Source: Martinezella multihospitum
Lineage (GTDB): Bacteria; Pseudomonadota; Alphaproteobacteria; Rhizobiales; Rhizobiaceae
Length of the DNA: 64,000 bases
Assembly (NCBI RefSeq): GCF_900094585.1
Contig: NZ_FMAG01000006.1
Span: 248,001-312,000 of the forward strand
Reading direction: 5' to 3'
Shown here in pieces: positions 24,569 to 32,225 of this stretch. Positions within the stretch are counted from its first letter, which is position 1; the number at the start of each line of letters is the position of its first letter. A program made the translations under genes and the position numbers. The notes under the pieces were generated by a model, which saw only the letters and a list, made by a program, of their open reading frames with translations, searched no databases and was not told the DNA's origin.

Positions 24569-26395
24569 TTAGCAGTGCGTGACGATGCCATTTACAACAA
24601 CCATCGTCGAGACGTTCACAGATCCGACAGAACAGGACACACCAACAGAACTTCCGGCCGTAATGCTTCCCTGAAAGACGGTTCCAGACGAATTAATCGT
24701 GATTGGTGTCGCTCCAGGGACAGATAAGGCCATGGAGCTATCTACCGCACCGGCTGAAACTGACGTGACTGTTGCTGTGATATTCGCCGAATTCTGAATG
24801 GTGCCATTGCTATCGGCCCCCTGAAAAAGCACCGTTCCCAGCGTATCACCAACATGCACCGCACTCCCGGCGCCGCTTGCCCCGCGACTTTTTTTCAACT
24901 GAATATAGGCCGCATTCGCATCATTTGCCTGGTTTGCAAGCGAATTTTGCGGTGCGAAAGATGCTGTTGAAACGGTCGTTAAAGAGCCTTGAAGGTGCGC
25001 TCCTGTTCCATCGACAGCAAACGTCGGCGTTCCGCCAAAGGATGTTACGATAGCACCGGAATTCGGATTTACCGGCGAGACAGTAGTCGAGTAGCCAAGA
25101 GTAGACGTACCGTAATTATTACCATACCAATTGATGCCGTCGATCGCCGAGGCCGTGGAATTGAAATTGATGGTTTGGCCGCTTGCCATATTCAAGGCAG
25201 ACTGCAAACCGGTCATTTGGGTCGTATCGAGTCCGACGTTATAGCCGCCGCTCCCAGATAGAAAGACATCAACATTCTTTGAGCCAGATGACTGGCCGCG
25301 ATATCCCATCCATACTTCGCCAAGAGCGGCAGTATTGTTGGTGCGGATGAAATTTCGTACATCGCCGATCGCCGCAACATCGTGGCCGCCATCAGAGAAA
25401 TTGAGATCTCCAACACCTTGCAAATAACCGCCATCGGTCGTGGCGCCGAAATCACCAAACATGCCGACGCAGGCCGGGCTAGCAAGAAAATTTGTCGCGC
25501 CCGCACGGGTATTGGTGATCTGGCAGAACGTATAATAGCCACCAGCATCCCCCTGTCCGTTATGATTGATCATAGTGCGGTAGGTCGAAAATCCGGTGCG
25601 TTGACTATTAGTGGTCGTAGATCCATTGGCCCCGGAGCTAAAATTTATGAGGGACTGGAACGGTGTCACGGCAGGCGACCAATAATAGGTTCCGTTTCCC
25701 ATCGTTCCTGCACCAGTGACATTGTATGTCAGTGGCAAGAACGTCTTGCTAAAATCACCATTAAATTCAGTCGCAAGATTTTCTGGGAAACTATAGGTTG
25801 GTTGCGATGATACGTTAACGGTGGCCGACGTATTTGCAACGCTCGACGGGGCTATATTATTGGGCCGCACCGAAACCGCAGACCCGATGATCCCGGAATT
25901 AATTTGGCTGGCATCGATGCTCTTGTTGGTGACGGTGGCCGCGCCGTTCGCAGTGAGGAGCGTATCAGTTCCTGACGGAATCGTGATCGTGCCAGAGGCT
26001 GTTGAAGACGCCTGCAGGACTGTCGCACCAGATGTCGAGCCGCTGAAGTTCGCGCCACCGGTTATCACTGGGCTTGGGAGGGTTTTGTTCGGAAGCGTCT
26101 GGGTATCCGTGGTCCCGACAATGGCGCCGGAAGGCAGAGATTTGCCGCAATCAGCGATCAGATTGGCACTTGTTCCCCAGCAGGCGATATTCCCATTGAC
26201 CGGTAAAGTGGAACCCGGCTTGAGAAAGTCCGTGACGGGCTCGCGTCCTGCAAGGCCACTGCTATCGTGGCCAACCATGTAAGAAAGGGCGCGAGTCGGA
26301 AGATTATTGATCGAAACAGATGTCGATTGCGCAAGTGCTCCAGTCGCCACAGCGCACGTCAGTAGCGCGCCGAGGATTAGTCGGTTCAAATTCAT
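24569..26395 (-). CDS. Phage tail-fibre-like protein with a signal peptide
   Basis: A 608-residue protein rich in G, S, T, N and A, typical of a trimeric beta-structured fibre. It has repeats such as TLTNK-type elements (TQTLPNKTLPSPVI, TLLTANGAATVTNKSI). Unlike most fibres it begins with a clear Sec signal peptide (LILGALLTCAVATGALAQ). The C-terminus ends in SVNVSTMVVVNGIVTHC, like related phage fibre proteins. It may be exported by the host or be a fibre whose N-terminus was exchanged. Its own terminator follows, so it is a single-gene unit. Confidence 0.65.
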   Translation of the reverse strand: MNLNRLILGALLTCAVATGALAQSTSVSINNLPTRALSYMVGHDSSGLAGREPVTDFLKPGSTLPVNGNIACWGTSANLIADCGKSLPSGAIVGTTDTQTLPNKTLPSPVITGGANFSGSTSGATVLQASSTASGTITIPSGTDTLLTANGAATVTNKSIDASQINSGIIGSAVSVRPNNIAPSSVANTSATVNVSSQPTYSFPENLATEFNGDFSKTFLPLTYNVTGAGTMGNGTYYWSPAVTPFQSLINFSSGANGSTTTNSQRTGFSTYRTMINHNGQGDAGGYYTFCQITNTRAGATNFLASPACVGMFGDFGATTDGGYLQGVGDLNFSDGGHDVAAIGDVRNFIRTNNTAALGEVWMGYRGQSSGSKNVDVFLSGSGGYNVGLDTTQMTGLQSALNMASGQTINFNSTASAIDGINWYGNNYGTSTLGYSTTVSPVNPNSGAIVTSFGGTPTFAVDGTGAHLQGSLTTVSTASFAPQNSLANQANDANAAYIQLKKSRGASGAGSAVHVGDTLGTVLFQGADSNGTIQNSANITATVTSVSAGAVDSSMALSVPGATPITINSSGTVFQGSITAGSSVGVSCSVGSVNVSTMVVVNGIVTHC

Positions 26396-26501
26396 CGATT
26401 ATTTCCTGTGATTGGGCGCTCTTCGTCGGCCGAGGCTACCCTTGGCCCATTGAAATACCTCCCCCTATGAACAAATTGACCATATGTTCAGAGGGAAGCT
26501 G

Positions 26502-26627
26502 ATGTTGACTGAAGAGCTGTTGAATCAGCGCGACCTTGAAGAATGTTCGTCAAGGCAGCGCTTTACTGCGCACGCTCTATTTGAGGTGCGTCCTATTTCG
26601 CGATCGCGGTCGCGGGTCAGCCGCTAA
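26502..26627 (+). CDS. Possible small protein divergent from the fibre gene
   Basis: A 41-residue frame with a strong AGAGGGAAG ribosome site before ATG 26502. The N-terminus is acidic (LTEELLNQRDLEE) and the C-terminus arginine- and serine-rich. It overlaps the stop of the opposite gene by four bases. No family. Confidence 0.3.
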   Translation: MLTEELLNQRDLEECSSRQRFTAHALFEVRPISRSRSRVSR

Positions 26628-26845
26628 ATTGCGAGCTCGGCCGTTGGGATAGCGATCACGACATGCTTTCTTAGTGCCGGCTCACCGACGCTAAGTTTGA
26701 TTGAAGCTAGGTTCGGAGTCATCGTCACTGGGAAGCTGACGGCGCTGGCTTGGTCTGTCATATCGAGATAGAAACTGCCGTCCTTGGCGCGGATCTCGAC
26801 AATGTATCGGTCACAGCGGGTTGCCGCGCTCCGAGCGACGGACAT
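26624..26845 (-). CDS. Small hypothetical protein
   Basis: A 73-residue frame starting at ATG 26845 inside the end of the upstream gene (35-base overlap). It reads RYIVEIRAKDGSFYLDMTD and then a beta-rich end, with no family. The start is uncertain. Confidence 0.45.
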   Translation of the reverse strand: MSVARSAATRCDRYIVEIRAKDGSFYLDMTDQASAVSFPVTMTPNLASIKLSVGEPALRKHVVIAIPTAELAI

Positions 26846-27029
26846 AGCTTTCTGTTCCGAGGTAGGTGATACCGTCGTGCGTGTATTCGACGATGTATGC
26901 GGGCTCGCCGTCATCGTCTTTCGTCACGCCGATAACACGACACGGCTGCCAACTGGCCTTCATCGAGCCGCCGGCTTGCTTTGTGTAGATTTCCCGGCTG
27001 GCGAAGTAGGGGGTGGGTATTGCGAACAT
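26811..27029 (-). CDS. Small hypothetical protein
   Basis: A 72-residue protein with an SH3-like pattern: CRVIGVTKDDDGEPAYIVEY. The start at 27029 avoids the repeat array, which the longer frame would read as low-complexity proline and histidine. It lies downstream of the helicase gene and the repeats. Confidence 0.5.
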   Translation of the reverse strand: MFAIPTPYFASREIYTKQAGGSMKASWQPCRVIGVTKDDDGEPAYIVEYTHDGITYLGTESYVRRSERGNPL

Positions 27030-27091
27030 GTTTTCATCCGATCTTCTCCTCGATTGTGTTTTCGATAAGCGGTGGGTAGCGAGCGGCCGGA

Positions 27092-27260
27092 TTCCACCGG
27101 CCAGCGGTGCTTCCACCGCACGGGGGGTATAAGGGGGGTGGTGGCTACCCCCGGTGGAAGGCGGTGGAAGGGCGCTGGAAGCGCGGTGGAAGGGTCGGTG
27201 GAAGCACCGCTGAAAGGCCAATATTCCGCCGTCAGATCTACGGTGGAACGGCGGTGGAAA
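27092..27260 (+). repeat. Helically phased CGGTGGAA repeat array, candidate iterons
   Basis: CGGTGGAA occurs at 27152, 27162, 27184, 27196, 27241 and 27252, with one variant CGCTGGAA at 27173. Neighbouring copies are 10-12 bases apart, about one helical turn. Two inverted copies (TTCCACCG) lie at 27092 and 27111. The array is in the 249-bp gap just after the RepA-like helicase gene, where an origin with iterons could lie. Confidence 0.6.
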
Positions 27261-27278
27261 TGCCAAGAGGTTTGACGT

Positions 27279-28685
27279 TCACGCCTTCGGGCCGAAATCT
27301 TCAGACGCCAAGATCAGTCGTTTTCGTTGTCTGGACGGTGGCCCCTCCATGATGATCCGCACATCACCTGAATCAATGAGACGCTGCATCGCATCTGCAA
27401 GCGCCTTCTTCGACATGCCCTCTGCGGCCGGATGCTTCGCCATCTTCGCAGGTGCGTAACTGGTACCAGTGACGTCGCTGACGTTCTGGCCAGTGCGGTT
27501 GAACAGAGACAGCACCTCCTTAAACACGCGTTCGGCCTTTGCTGCCAGAAGCTGCGATCCCAGCTGAGGCTTGCCGTCGTCGAGAACAAATGCACCATCC
27601 TTCCAACGCAGCCGGATTTCGCCGCCGGTCGTGCCGTAGTTCGCTTTCATCGTCTTCAAGATACGCAGGTCTGTGTCCGCATCCTTCGCTTCTGGTCGCG
27701 TCAGGTAGAGTCGCGAGCGAACACTGTTGTTCCAGGCCGTCGAGCCGGACGAGCCGGTGCCGGTTTGGATGCCCTGTACGGAAGGATGGGCCAGCAGGAT
27801 AACGGCACAATTGACGCTAATGGCAAGCTGACGAAGCATGCCGATGAATTGGCGCACCTGGCCGCGCTTGATCTCGTCACCACCGAAAAGATCGGCCGCG
27901 GTATCAAAGACAATAAGCTTTGGCTGCCATTCGCATGCGCGATCGACAATGCTCTGCATGAGCGGCGTGCCTAGCATCTTGCCGGATTTATCGGGCACCG
28001 CCAAAAGCGCGTCTCGATCAGCGAGAGGTATGAGACAAAAACCTGCAAGGTCCGCGAGAGTGCGGCCGTGCGACCTGGCTATGTCCAGCAGGCGACGGTG
28101 AAACTCTTCAGCTTCATCCTCGGCGCCGACATAAAGCGTGCGGCCTGCGCGCGGATTCATTTCCAGTGTATCGACAGCCATGGCGCCGGCCGCAGCAAGT
28201 TGAAGCGTCAGAAGGGATTTGCCGACGCCACCGTCGCCATTTACGATGGTGACTTGGCGCATGGGTATCAGCTCTTCCACGTACCACTCACGCACGGGCA
28301 CCGGCTTGCCGTGCCACTCAGCGGGATTGACTACCGTCAAGACGTTCTCGCCGTTTTCGGCTTCCTTGGATGAATGCTCAGCTATGACTTCGCGCGTGTT
28401 GGCACGTTTCGCATCGGCTTCGCGATACCCCATAACGCGCCTTGCGGCCTTTGGGGATATTCCTTGTAAATCGTCCGGGATGTCATCGTTCGCTGCGAAC
28501 GACGTTAATGCACGCGATTTCAAATATGAGGGATGGATTGTTTTCGAGTCGCCGCTCTCGAATATCACCAAGCATTTGTCGCCCGTTGCCGCAGACACCC
28601 TCCCATTCCCCCAGATATCATGCCGGACATTCTGCCCAACAGCGAATTTACGCGCATCAGGCAGCGCGGTCGGTATTGTCGCCAT
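27279..28685 (-). CDS. RepA-like hexameric helicase (AAA_25/RecA-fold ATPase)
   Basis: A 468-residue protein. An N-terminal accessory part (about 1-130) is followed by a RecA-fold ATPase: Walker A NGDGGVGKSLLTLQLA, a KLIVFDTAADLFGGDE Walker B, and the AVILLAHPSVQGIQTGTGSS strand-loop typical of RSF1010 RepA/AAA_25 helicases. The C-terminal region probably holds a winged helix. It is expected to unwind DNA at the element's origin. Its start overlaps the upstream gene by 29 bases, so the two are co-translated. The repeat array lies just beyond its stop. Confidence 0.8.
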   Translation of the reverse strand: MATIPTALPDARKFAVGQNVRHDIWGNGRVSAATGDKCLVIFESGDSKTIHPSYLKSRALTSFAANDDIPDDLQGISPKAARRVMGYREADAKRANTREVIAEHSSKEAENGENVLTVVNPAEWHGKPVPVREWYVEELIPMRQVTIVNGDGGVGKSLLTLQLAAAGAMAVDTLEMNPRAGRTLYVGAEDEAEEFHRRLLDIARSHGRTLADLAGFCLIPLADRDALLAVPDKSGKMLGTPLMQSIVDRACEWQPKLIVFDTAADLFGGDEIKRGQVRQFIGMLRQLAISVNCAVILLAHPSVQGIQTGTGSSGSTAWNNSVRSRLYLTRPEAKDADTDLRILKTMKANYGTTGGEIRLRWKDGAFVLDDGKPQLGSQLLAAKAERVFKEVLSLFNRTGQNVSDVTGTSYAPAKMAKHPAAEGMSKKALADAMQRLIDSGDVRIIMEGPPSRQRKRLILASEDFGPKA

Positions 28686-28929
28686 CGGCCGTCATTGCCT
28701 CGAATTGGTCAGTTGCAAGTTTGGTAATGCGTTCGGCTAAGGGCGCTGCGAACGTTGCTACCCGCCGGTAGCCGGACTGCGGTGCGAAGGTAAGTAGCCG
28801 GCCGTCGCGCATCTTCAGAAGTCGCAATCCGTAAAGCCGCACCTCGGGGGTCAGCTCCAGATCGAAACAGGCGATGGCGCGGTGACCCCCGCTCTGCTCG
28901 TCGATCAATTTAAAATCAAGAATCTGCAT
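28657..28929 (-). CDS. Small replication-module protein
   Basis: A 90-residue protein (IDEQSGGHRAIACFDLELTP, LYGLRLLKMRDGRLLTFAP), a family seen in rhizobial prophages directly upstream of RepA-like helicases. The fold looks like a small beta-barrel. It overlaps the helicase start. Function is not known. Confidence 0.65.
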   Translation of the reverse strand: MQILDFKLIDEQSGGHRAIACFDLELTPEVRLYGLRLLKMRDGRLLTFAPQSGYRRVATFAAPLAERITKLATDQFEAMTADGDNTDRAA

Positions 28930-29012
28930 TTCATCCTTTCTGTTGGCGCCAAAGGGCGGGACCCACCGCCGAAGCGGGCAGATAGAGTGGAGTCACTTGT
29001 TGGTGATGTTGG

Positions 29013-29450
29013 TCAGGATGCTTCCGTTGCATGCACAGCAGCGGCACGATCCAGAACTCGTTCCAGCACGCCCCTGAGCGGTATGACGGCGCCGGGCTTA
29101 TCGTCGATGACCACAGCATCGGTCATCTCGAAGTCGGTCGCAGCACCGTTTGTGCGCACGATCATGTATTCATGGTCTAGCTCGCCGTCCGCTGTGTTGT
29201 TGGCAATCGATCCTGCCTCGCGCATAGCCGGCCTGACGGAGACGCCATATGCCGTCAGCTCCCGGAGGATGGCAAAGTAGAGCGCGTCGTGGGCGCTGAA
29301 CCACAATCGGCTACCCGACTTGACGCCGGTGAACTCAGGCACGAGGTTGCGGGCGAGCCAGCCGCGAAGGGTATCTTCCGGGACATCGACGATGTCGGCG
29401 GTTTCGGCGACGCTGAAATCAGCTCGTCGCCAGAATATTGGCAAGGTCAT
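29013..29450 (-). CDS. MerR-like helix-turn-helix protein
   Basis: A 145-residue protein. The N-terminus FSVAETADIVDVPEDTLRGWL is a MerR/HTH_17-type DNA-binding motif followed by SRLWFSAHDALYFAILRELT. The C-terminal half is unassigned. It lies upstream of the replication genes in the same direction, and probably regulates them or acts as an origin-binding protein. Confidence 0.65.
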   Translation of the reverse strand: MTLPIFWRRADFSVAETADIVDVPEDTLRGWLARNLVPEFTGVKSGSRLWFSAHDALYFAILRELTAYGVSVRPAMREAGSIANNTADGELDHEYMIVRTNGAATDFEMTDAVVIDDKPGAVIPLRGVLERVLDRAAAVHATEAS

Positions 29451-29878
29451 TGTCTGTCCTTTGTTGAAGGTTGAAAGGGGCTGAAGGCAAAAAGAAAGGC
29501 GTCCGAAGACGCCTTGAGCTTGTGAAGAAGTGCAGATGCACGGCAGATAAGTAGTGTCTGGGTGGCAACGCCCCGCGCTGCCATCGAGAGGCGCGCGGGG
29601 CGATGATCAACAGTCGGGAGAGGAGGAGACCGACTGGATTGGAGTGCCGTCGCAGTACGGCTGGCGAATAAAAAAACCGCCCTGAAGGACGGCCATAACA
29701 GATTGAGCGGAGCCCGAAAATTTCGCACCCCTTCATATATACTCTCCGCGAGAAGCCAAAAAATGGCACATTGGCCCGTTTTCATTAACGCCAAAATGAA
29801 AAGCGTAATGATTTCAATCCAAGCAATTTTTGTCTTTCGGCCGTACAATCCCAGCTGCAGGAGCGGCGTGGGCGGTCC
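29451..29878. other. Intergenic region with three strong hairpins
   Basis: No supported gene. A minus-strand terminator lies at 29669-29693 (CCGTCC, TTCA, GGGCGG then seven T), ending the gene at 29879. GCCCCGCGC (29570-29578) pairs with GCGCGCGGGGC (29591-29601). GGCGTC/GACGCC with a T-rich tail on the minus strand lies near 29490-29515. Confidence 0.55.
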
Positions 29879-30334
29879 CTATGCAGCCGCATCCCAATCG
29901 ATCGCCGGCTTCCGTCTCTCCCGGAACGGCACAATAATCCCGCCATATCGTTTCGCTGCGCGGATCTCCGCCGCCGCGTGAGACAGCCTGCGCTCAAGCT
30001 CTGCGATTTTCGCCATATCTGCCCGCTGACGCGCGAGAAGCTTCACGGACAGCACAATAGCGTACGCTGCGGCCGAAAGCTTTCCTGCGGCCCAGGCGCG
30101 GCGCTGCGCTGTAGTTCCATAGGGTCCGCTCGCCCCGATTTCCTCCAATGTCTCTCCGGTCACCAAGGCGCGTTGCGCAACATCCAGAAGATCGAGCTCG
30201 TCGAGAATGCCGTCGATGGCGGTATTCGGTGTGCTTGCCCACTTCGCGGCGGCCTTTGCCGCGAGATTATCAAGCGAGCCGTGTTCTGCGTCTGGCAGCG
30301 CTTGGCGCAGGTTCTTTGTGGCTTGGCTGTTCAT
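29879..30334 (-). CDS. Hypothetical element protein
   Basis: A 151-residue, alanine-rich helical protein. GAGGA precedes ATG 30334. The C-terminal part (RADMAKIAELERRLSHAAAE) could form a coiled coil. It is 40 bases downstream of the AlpA-like gene and is followed by a terminator, so the two probably form a unit. Confidence 0.55.
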   Translation of the reverse strand: MNSQATKNLRQALPDAEHGSLDNLAAKAAAKWASTPNTAIDGILDELDLLDVAQRALVTGETLEEIGASGPYGTTAQRRAWAAGKLSAAAYAIVLSVKLLARQRADMAKIAELERRLSHAAAEIRAAKRYGGIIVPFRERRKPAIDWDAAA

Positions 30335-30373
30335 GCGGTCCTCCTCAATGATTTATTGTCGTGCGCATGCCGC

Positions 30374-30589
30374 TCATGCCGCCCTTGCGGCGATTTTGGC
30401 TTCTATCCAGGCAGTAACTTCCTCGCGAACGAACGCTACGCGACGCTCGCCGAGCTCGACAGCAACCGGGAAGCGCCCCTCAGCGCGGTATCGATTCAAC
30501 ATCGTTCGGCTCATCGAAGTGACGCGGCATGCATCATTGAGAGAAATGAGTATTGGAATGTTGTCGTTGCTGGCGGAAGGAATAACAAT
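30374..30589 (-). CDS. AlpA family regulator with no usual start codon
   Basis: The codons read ISLNDACRVTSMSRTMLNRY, then FPVAVELGERRVAFVREEV, a full AlpA-type winged helix-turn-helix of about 70 residues ending in TGA at 30374-30376. Upstream there is a strong AGAGGAG but no in-frame ATG, GTG or TTG between it and a TAA stop. The only candidates are ATT codons at 30589 and 30583; TTG at 30590 is in another frame. AlpA activates excisionase and integrase genes in P4-type elements, and the integrase lies 330 bases away. Confidence 0.65.
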   Translation of the reverse strand: MVIPSASNDNIPILISLNDACRVTSMSRTMLNRYRAEGRFPVAVELGERRVAFVREEVTAWIEAKIAARAA

Positions 30590-30920
30590 ATCTCCTCTTT
30601 ATCGACGCGGACGGAAGCCTGACGTCAAGTTGATCGATCGTTTTCAAGAAGATTTGGTGACCAGCACGCGGTTGCTGGGTTTATCGTTAAGCGACGTCCG
30701 AGACGCCACGTTCCCCGGGAACGCGTCCGGCGGCCACGCCGCAGTTATATCCTCAGAAGAGGTCAGGCCTGATCGGGGCCTCATCAAGGCTTGCACCTTG
30801 GAAAACTCGGCGACAGCCGCCAAGCATCTTCATTATCTAGCGTAAAGTTACAAAATGGACAACTTGTTTATTTACCTATGGTTGTCAAAAATTTCTTGAC
30901 GCATTTGTAAAGACGCATGT
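30590..30920. promoter_or_regulatory. Control region between the integrase and AlpA genes
   Basis: No supported gene. Near the integrase stop codon there are short repeats: GACAAC/GTTGTC inverted (30858-30863, 30881-30886), GTCAA/TTGAC inverted (30883-30899), and GACGCAT directly repeated at 30898 and 30912. These could be binding sites for AlpA or the integrase. The stretch nearer 30590 must hold the promoter of the AlpA unit. Confidence 0.4.
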
Positions 30921-32057
30921 TTACACCGACAGATACTTCGCCCAAGTCTCCATAAGCTGCCGGCGCTTCTCAAGCGCGTCGCTTCTTCTGTAGGCTTGCT
31001 CAACTGCATTGCCGACCTTGTGCCCAAGTGCCATTTCGGCGATTTCCCTAGGGAATTCAGTCTTGTCACCGGCGAAGTCGCGAAACGCTGATCTAAAGCC
31101 ATGCATCGTTATATCCGGCTTGTTCTTCCTGATCCAATTTGGCATGGCCATGATCGGTAATGCTTGGTCATCCTGAGTGAAAACAAGGCCCTTGCCCTGT
31201 TCTGGCAGCGATGCGATTGCTTGATCTGTAAGCGGAACAATCAATTCCCGCCCAGTCTTTGTCCGCTCTTTCGGTATCGTCCAGATCTTGGCGCCGAGAT
31301 CGATCTCATCCCATTCGGCAAGACGGGCCTCGCCGCTACGGACAGCGGTCAGCAGGATAAAGCGTATAAGCTGCTCGACGGAGCTGTCGCCCAACGACGA
31401 AAAAAAGGCAGGCACATCTTCGTATCGCATCGCTTTGTGATTGGCTCCGGTAACCCGTCCAGCCTTGGTGAGAAGGTGCTCCAGGTGACCAGACCAACGC
31501 GCGGGATTGTCACCGGTACGCATCTTTTTGACAGTTGCGTAGTCCAATACAGACTCGATTTTCCCTCGGACGCGCTGCCCTGTCGTCACACGCTTTTCCC
31601 ATAGAGGTTTGAGCGTCGCTTCGACGAGGTCCGTGGTAACAGCGTCGATCTGCGTGTTAGCTAGTATCGCAGCATGCTCAAAGAGGTGGCGCTCCCATTC
31701 CTTTCGGGTGTGCTCCTTCCAATCGTCCCGATCTGCGATGAATTGCTCAGCGACCTTACGGAACGTTTTCTCAGACACGGACCTGGCAGCGACTTTTTCA
31801 GCATGCGGATCTATGCCGTTTGCCAGCATCACGCGCAATTCATCAGCCTTGCGCCGTGCCAATGCAAGACTCACCGGAGCTGTACCACCAAAGCCACCGA
31901 GCCCGAGCTCTCGTCGTTTTCCATCGCGCGAATAAATGAAAAACCAGGATTTCGAGCCGGCCGCGTGCATACGCAGATAGAGCCCGTCACCATCAGCGTA
32001 GATACCAGGCTTCTTGATCGCCTTGATTTTTATGTCGGTGAGCCGATTGCTTACCAT
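30921..32057 (-). CDS. P4-type tyrosine integrase
   Basis: About 378 residues. An N-terminal DUF4102 arm-binding domain (DIKIKAIKKPGIYADGDGLY), a SAM-like core-binding domain (about 100-200), and a catalytic domain with R in LLTAVRSGEARLAEW, HGFR, ALGHK and the nucleophile in VEQAYRRSD. All catalytic positions are present, so it looks active. ATG 32057 with AGAGG is preferred to 32069 or 32114. Its 5' end points to the right att core 117 bases away. P4-type integrases usually choose tRNA genes; this one is at a protein gene. Confidence 0.9.
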   Translation of the reverse strand: MVSNRLTDIKIKAIKKPGIYADGDGLYLRMHAAGSKSWFFIYSRDGKRRELGLGGFGGTAPVSLALARRKADELRVMLANGIDPHAEKVAARSVSEKTFRKVAEQFIADRDDWKEHTRKEWERHLFEHAAILANTQIDAVTTDLVEATLKPLWEKRVTTGQRVRGKIESVLDYATVKKMRTGDNPARWSGHLEHLLTKAGRVTGANHKAMRYEDVPAFFSSLGDSSVEQLIRFILLTAVRSGEARLAEWDEIDLGAKIWTIPKERTKTGRELIVPLTDQAIASLPEQGKGLVFTQDDQALPIMAMPNWIRKNKPDITMHGFRSAFRDFAGDKTEFPREIAEMALGHKVGNAVEQAYRRSDALEKRRQLMETWAKYLSV

Positions 32058-32161
32058 AGCCTCTACCATAAAGTGGACGGTTGCCAATATGGATAAGGTG
32101 GACAGCTTAGGCAAGGGAAAAGCCTGAAAATCAGGCGTTTAGCAATATTAGATCAGTGAAA

Positions 32162-32224
32162 TCAATGCCGCCTAAGCGCCAAAATGGCGCTTTTCAAAAT
32201 TCCCAGAAATCCAGCTTTATTCAT
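32162..32224 (-). pseudogene. Original 5' end of the DUF192 gene, cut off by integration
   Basis: ATG 32224, one base after the cold-shock stop (TGATATG), opens a frame MNKAGFLGILKSAILAL that matches the DUF192 signal peptide exactly through the att core, then runs into element codons RRH and a TGA at 32162-32164. It is the severed start of the gene at 3967. Confidence 0.85.
32174..32194. repeat. Right attachment site (att core) of the integrative element
   Basis: Identical over 21 bases to 4429-4449; the same AAGCGCC/GGCGCTT palindrome. A separate small hairpin GCCTGA-AAA-TCAGGC lies at 32122-32136, between it and the integrase. Confidence 0.85.
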
Positions 32225-32225
32225 A

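Larger units (their letters stand above)
4429..32194. mobile_element. Integrative element inserted in the DUF192 gene, about 27.7 kb
   Basis: The boundaries are two identical 21-bp att cores. A P4-type integrase lies next to the right core. Joining the outer flanks restores an uninterrupted cold-shock/DUF192 gene pair with matching frame. Contents are integrase, AlpA-like regulator, MerR-like regulator, RepA-like helicase with an adjacent repeat array, Mu-like tail remnants, tail fibre and spike genes, and a left arm of cargo genes (AlbA_2 protein, PadR pair, XRE-HEPN pair, membrane proteins). No terminase, capsid or full tail set is seen, so it is not a complete phage. It is best described as a degenerate prophage or satellite-like element. 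Confidence 0.88.

Noticed and set aside
29447..29848. Minus-strand frame with a hydrophobic N-terminus resembling a holin
   Set aside because: It runs straight through a strong rho-independent terminator (29669-29693) and through other hairpins, so it is unlikely to be a gene.
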